A DNA stretch of 23,060 bases, taken from contig LRSR01005998.1 in assembly GCA_001579985.1 (NCBI GenBank), positions 1-23,060 of the forward strand. The letters run 5' to 3'. Source of the stretch: Hypsibius dujardini. Lineage: Eukaryota; Tardigrada; Eutardigrada; Parachela; Hypsibiidae. The notes under the pieces were generated by a model. It did no database searches. It was not told where the DNA came from and saw only the letters and a list, made by a program, of their open reading frames with translations. Within the stretch, counting starts at the first letter, position 1; each line of letters begins with the position of its first letter. Of the stretch, positions 21,121 through 23,060 are shown in pieces. The translations under genes and the position numbers were made by a program.

Positions 21121-21184
21121 CCGCAACCGCCGGTTTCCCTAGCCCGTAAAAAGTACTGAGAAACGGGAAACCGCCGGTTTGCGG
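21121..21184. repeat. strong foldback hairpin
   Basis: The left arm CCGCAACCGCCGGTTTCCC (21121-21139) pairs with 21164-21184, whose complement is CCGCAAACCGGCGGTTTCCCG. There is one mismatch and one bulge over about 20 bp, with a 24-nt loop. Each arm also contains the near-palindrome AACCGCCGGTT. It may be the end of a foldback transposon or a cruciform-forming site. Confidence 0.8.
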
Positions 21185-21203
21185 CACACAACTTTGCATT
21201 GGG

Positions 21204-21276
21204 GACTGTCCATTAATACACTCACGTATCTAAATAGGCGACCATTACTGTTGGGCGTCGAACCCGTCACTAGGGT
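21204..21276 (-). mobile_element. tRNA-like SINE fragment with B box (first copy)
   Basis: A 73-bp segment similar to 22596-22668 throughout. On the minus strand it carries GGTTCGACGCC (plus 21264-21254), a perfect match to the pol III B box GGTTCGANNCC, inside ACGGGTTCGACGCCC. No good A box was found in the expected place. Confidence 0.5.
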
Positions 21277-21294
21277 GTGTGTCTGATCGACGAC

Positions 21295-21385
21295 AGACTG
21301 ACAGACTGATAGACTGATAAACAGACTGACAGGCAGACAGATAATCTGAAACATACAAACACAGATAAACAGACACAGAAATATA
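21295..21385 (+). repeat. CAGACTGA/CAGACAGA-rich tract
   Basis: Degenerate tetranucleotide tract (GACAGACTGATAGACTG and later ACAGATAAACAGACAC) directly right of the B-box-bearing fragment at 21204-21276, perhaps grown from a SINE tail. Confidence 0.8.
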
Positions 21386-21810
21386 CAGACAACAAACCAA
21401 TCAGTTAAAGGCGCACTTGCTGACCCTCACCGGTGCGGCGCAGCCAGGCAGGGAGCCAATGGTTCGCTTCTTCCTCCTCCTTGCGCTCGGGATCGCCTGC
21501 CCGCAGAATCATGGCATGGCGGCCAACACTAGTAGTTATCGGCATGTAACCTTGCTACGCCTACGCGTAATTGTGGCTGTATGTGTAGCGGTTGATGGAA
21601 TAGCACTCATCGGATGTGCACAGTGACTCCAGAAAGGATTGGAAAACTAAGAACTTACATACTGTACTGTTACTACACTGTACTATATCTAAACGGTTCC
21701 TACGGTCTAACTATACTGTGTTATAAAACTTAGCAGCAGCGACCTTATGTAGTTGCACAACACGAGAACCAAAGTATATACCTAGCACATGCAAATAGGA
21801 AGAGAACCAG

Positions 21811-22338
21811 TAGAGAGGAAAGACCGCGCCGTGCCGCGTAAAAAATGGTCAAATTATGCCGCGCCGAACCGCGCCGCGTACGCTCTATAGTACGAACGGA
21901 AACCACAAAATGAATGAATATACTGTACTGTTGATTGATTGAAGACGAATATATTATTCCTGTGTTCGCTTGTTCTACGAAACTGTCATGTTCTGTTCTG
22001 TTAGTTCCTGTGTTTCTAGATTTTGTACTGTCGCCTGTCTAATTGTCATACATACTGTCATACATACATACATTCTGTCTAATTGTCATACATACTGTAG
22101 ATTTTGTACTGTCGCCTGTCTAATTCTCAAACATACTGTCGCTTGTCTATCTAATAATTGCCGCTTTCAAATTGGAGTTCAATGCCGCGCCGCGCCGCGT
22201 CGCTTTTTTATAATGGATCATGCCGCGTGGTGCCGCGTCGTTTAACGTTTTGTGGTTTCCGCGTGAAACCGCGCAGGTTAAAAATTTAGCAGTTCATTTC
22301 GCGTCCGCGTGAGAAAACTCACGCAGTTTTTCTCTTTA
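21811..22338. mobile_element. non-autonomous hAT-like element (MITE), 528 bp
   Basis: The element interrupts copy B of the dispersed repeat. The 8-bp sequence AGAACCAG occurs on both sides (21803-21810 and 22339-22346) but only once in copy A, so it is a target-site duplication. The ends are imperfect inverted repeats: TAGAGAGGAAAGACCGC at the left, and TAAAGAGAAAAACTGC read inward from the right. Both fit the TA-purine-N-G start of hAT elements, which make 8-bp duplications. A perfect 14-bp subterminal inverted repeat (CGGAAACCACAAAA, 21897-21910 and complement 22248-22261) and clustered CCGCGCCGCG words lie inside. There is no transposase frame. Confidence 0.8.
22017..22125 (+). repeat. internal direct duplication inside the hAT-like element
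   Basis: A 28-bp block starting TAGATTTTGTACTGTCGCC occurs perfectly at 22017-22044 and 22098-22125. A second block starting TGTCTAATTGTCATACATAC occurs at 22037-22059 and 22077-22099. The element has expanded by internal duplication. Confidence 0.85.
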
Positions 22339-22595
22339 AGAACCAGACTGAACAGTGGCGTTGAGCCATGAACAACCAATAAGAACAAGAGAACATCCAT
22401 ACACTTGAGTACAAAATAGCTAACTAGACTTAAATAGGGCGTATCTTGACCATAGTAGTCGTACTGTAGATGATACTGAGCCGGTGGCGCAGAAGGGTAA
22501 CTCCACTTCCGGTGGTCAGTGAAGGCTATTTAGGGTAGCGATGCCTGAGTGAAGGCAGATGTGTATGTGTGCGACGTCAGTGCTTGCAAAAACCT

Positions 22596-22668
22596 GACCG
22601 TCCATTTATATACTCAAGTATATAAATTGGCGGCCATATATTTCGGGCGTCGAACCCGTAACTAGGGT
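22596..22668 (-). mobile_element. tRNA-like SINE fragment with B box (second copy)
   Basis: Also 73 bp, with the same perfect B box on the minus strand (plus 22656-22646). Here it directly abuts dispersed repeat copy B. The minus-strand order would be B-box head followed by the 500-bp repeat body, suggesting that both may be parts of one composite retroelement. Confidence 0.5.
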
Positions 22669-22723
22669 AGCCGGTTCATATGGAGCGCCCTGCGTTTCAA
22701 AAGGTTTCGAGTTTACACACGAT

Positions 22724-23013
22724 AAATTTGCTAAGGAGAAATGATTTCCTCCCAGCTAATTTACTAAGGCGAAATCATTTCCTCCCAGCTAAATTTGCTA
22801 AGGAGAAATGATTTCCTCCCAGCTAAATTTGCTAAACCGAAATCATTTCATCCCAGCTAAATTTGCTAAACAGAAATCATTTTCTCCCAGCTAAATTTGC
22901 TAAACCAAAATCATTTTCTCCCAGCTAAATTTGCTAAACCAAAATCATTTCATCCCAGCTTTTTGCAAAACCGAAATTAAATAATGAATTATTTATTTAA
23001 TTTTCTCCCAGCT
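22724..23013 (+). repeat. 34-bp minisatellite, seven units plus an interrupted eighth
   Basis: Seven units of 33-34 bp (22724-22960) follow the pattern AAATTTGCTAAR, a GAAAT(G/C)ATTTC core, then a TCCCAGCT end. An eighth unit is broken by an AT-rich insert and ends in TCTCCCAGCT at 23004-23013. Later units are the most alike. The core is an 11-bp palindrome whose centre base alternates. Confidence 0.95.
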
Positions 23014-23060
23014 GTGGCTTTGCTGTAGAGGCGTGTTGAGGCGGAGCTATGGGTTGGGGT

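Larger units (their letters stand above)
21556..22587 (+). repeat. dispersed repeat, copy B (split by an insertion)
   Basis: Same repeat as 9081-9583, in the same orientation, with the 528-bp element at 21811-22338 inserted inside it. The outer parts (21556-21810 and 22347-22587) together match copy A. The right part is very similar, while the (ACT)n-like middle differs. The right boundary is followed by a B-box-bearing fragment (22596-22668). Confidence 0.75.

Overview
This is a eukaryotic, animal-type genomic window of about 23 kb. It holds split genes with canonical GT-AG introns, long intergenic space, many microsatellites and degraded transposable elements. The organism cannot be named from the sequence. 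A lophotrochozoan or flatworm-like invertebrate is a plausible guess, based on intron size and repeat style together with diverged but clear animal orthologues. Nothing looks prokaryotic.

Three protein-coding genes can be assembled exon by exon. (1) A plus-strand gene at 3326-5915 has four exons and encodes a single-pass membrane protein of about 350 residues: a Pro/Ser/Thr-rich ectodomain, one membrane helix and an acidic cytoplasmic tail. I do not recognise its family. (2) A plus-strand gene at 12967-15247 has five coding exons plus a 5' UTR intron and encodes a complete 198-residue Rab10 GTPase. (3) A minus-strand gene at 19860-15874 has eight exons and encodes a complete 454-residue POFUT2, the protein O-fucosyltransferase 2 that modifies thrombospondin repeats. 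Rab10 and POFUT2 are convergent, with about 630 bp between their stop codons. The three genes do not form an obvious pathway. POFUT2 and the membrane protein belong to the secretory route and Rab10 acts in membrane traffic, but nothing shows that they work together.

The rest is repeat-rich. 1-3240: a possible tRNA-related SINE end, an old 270-bp tandem duplication and AT-rich DNA. 5916-9080: no firm gene, but a GC-rich minus-strand patch with a coiled-coil-like frame broken by a stop (7597-7960). 9081-12060: copy A of a 500-bp dispersed repeat, a hAT-like non-autonomous element (9880-10332), and unassigned open stretches at 10374-10637 and 11520-11957. 19861-23060: copy B of the dispersed repeat split by a second hAT-like element with a clean 8-bp target duplication (21811-22338), a foldback hairpin, two tRNA B-box-bearing fragments and a 34-bp minisatellite.

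I do not see a new multi-gene system. The most interesting signal is a strand rule. Two unrelated intronic simple motifs, TGTC/TCTG and GGTTGATTGAT, lie in the same sense orientation relative to their host genes although the genes sit on opposite strands. The TGTC/TCTG arrays start close to the 5' splice sites, and one GGTTGATTGAT block in each of Rab10 intron 2 and POFUT2 intron 2 does too. Other points worth checking are an apparent 22-nt intron at the 3' end of the membrane-protein gene and an Asp-to-Glu change at a GDP-fucose-binding position of POFUT2.
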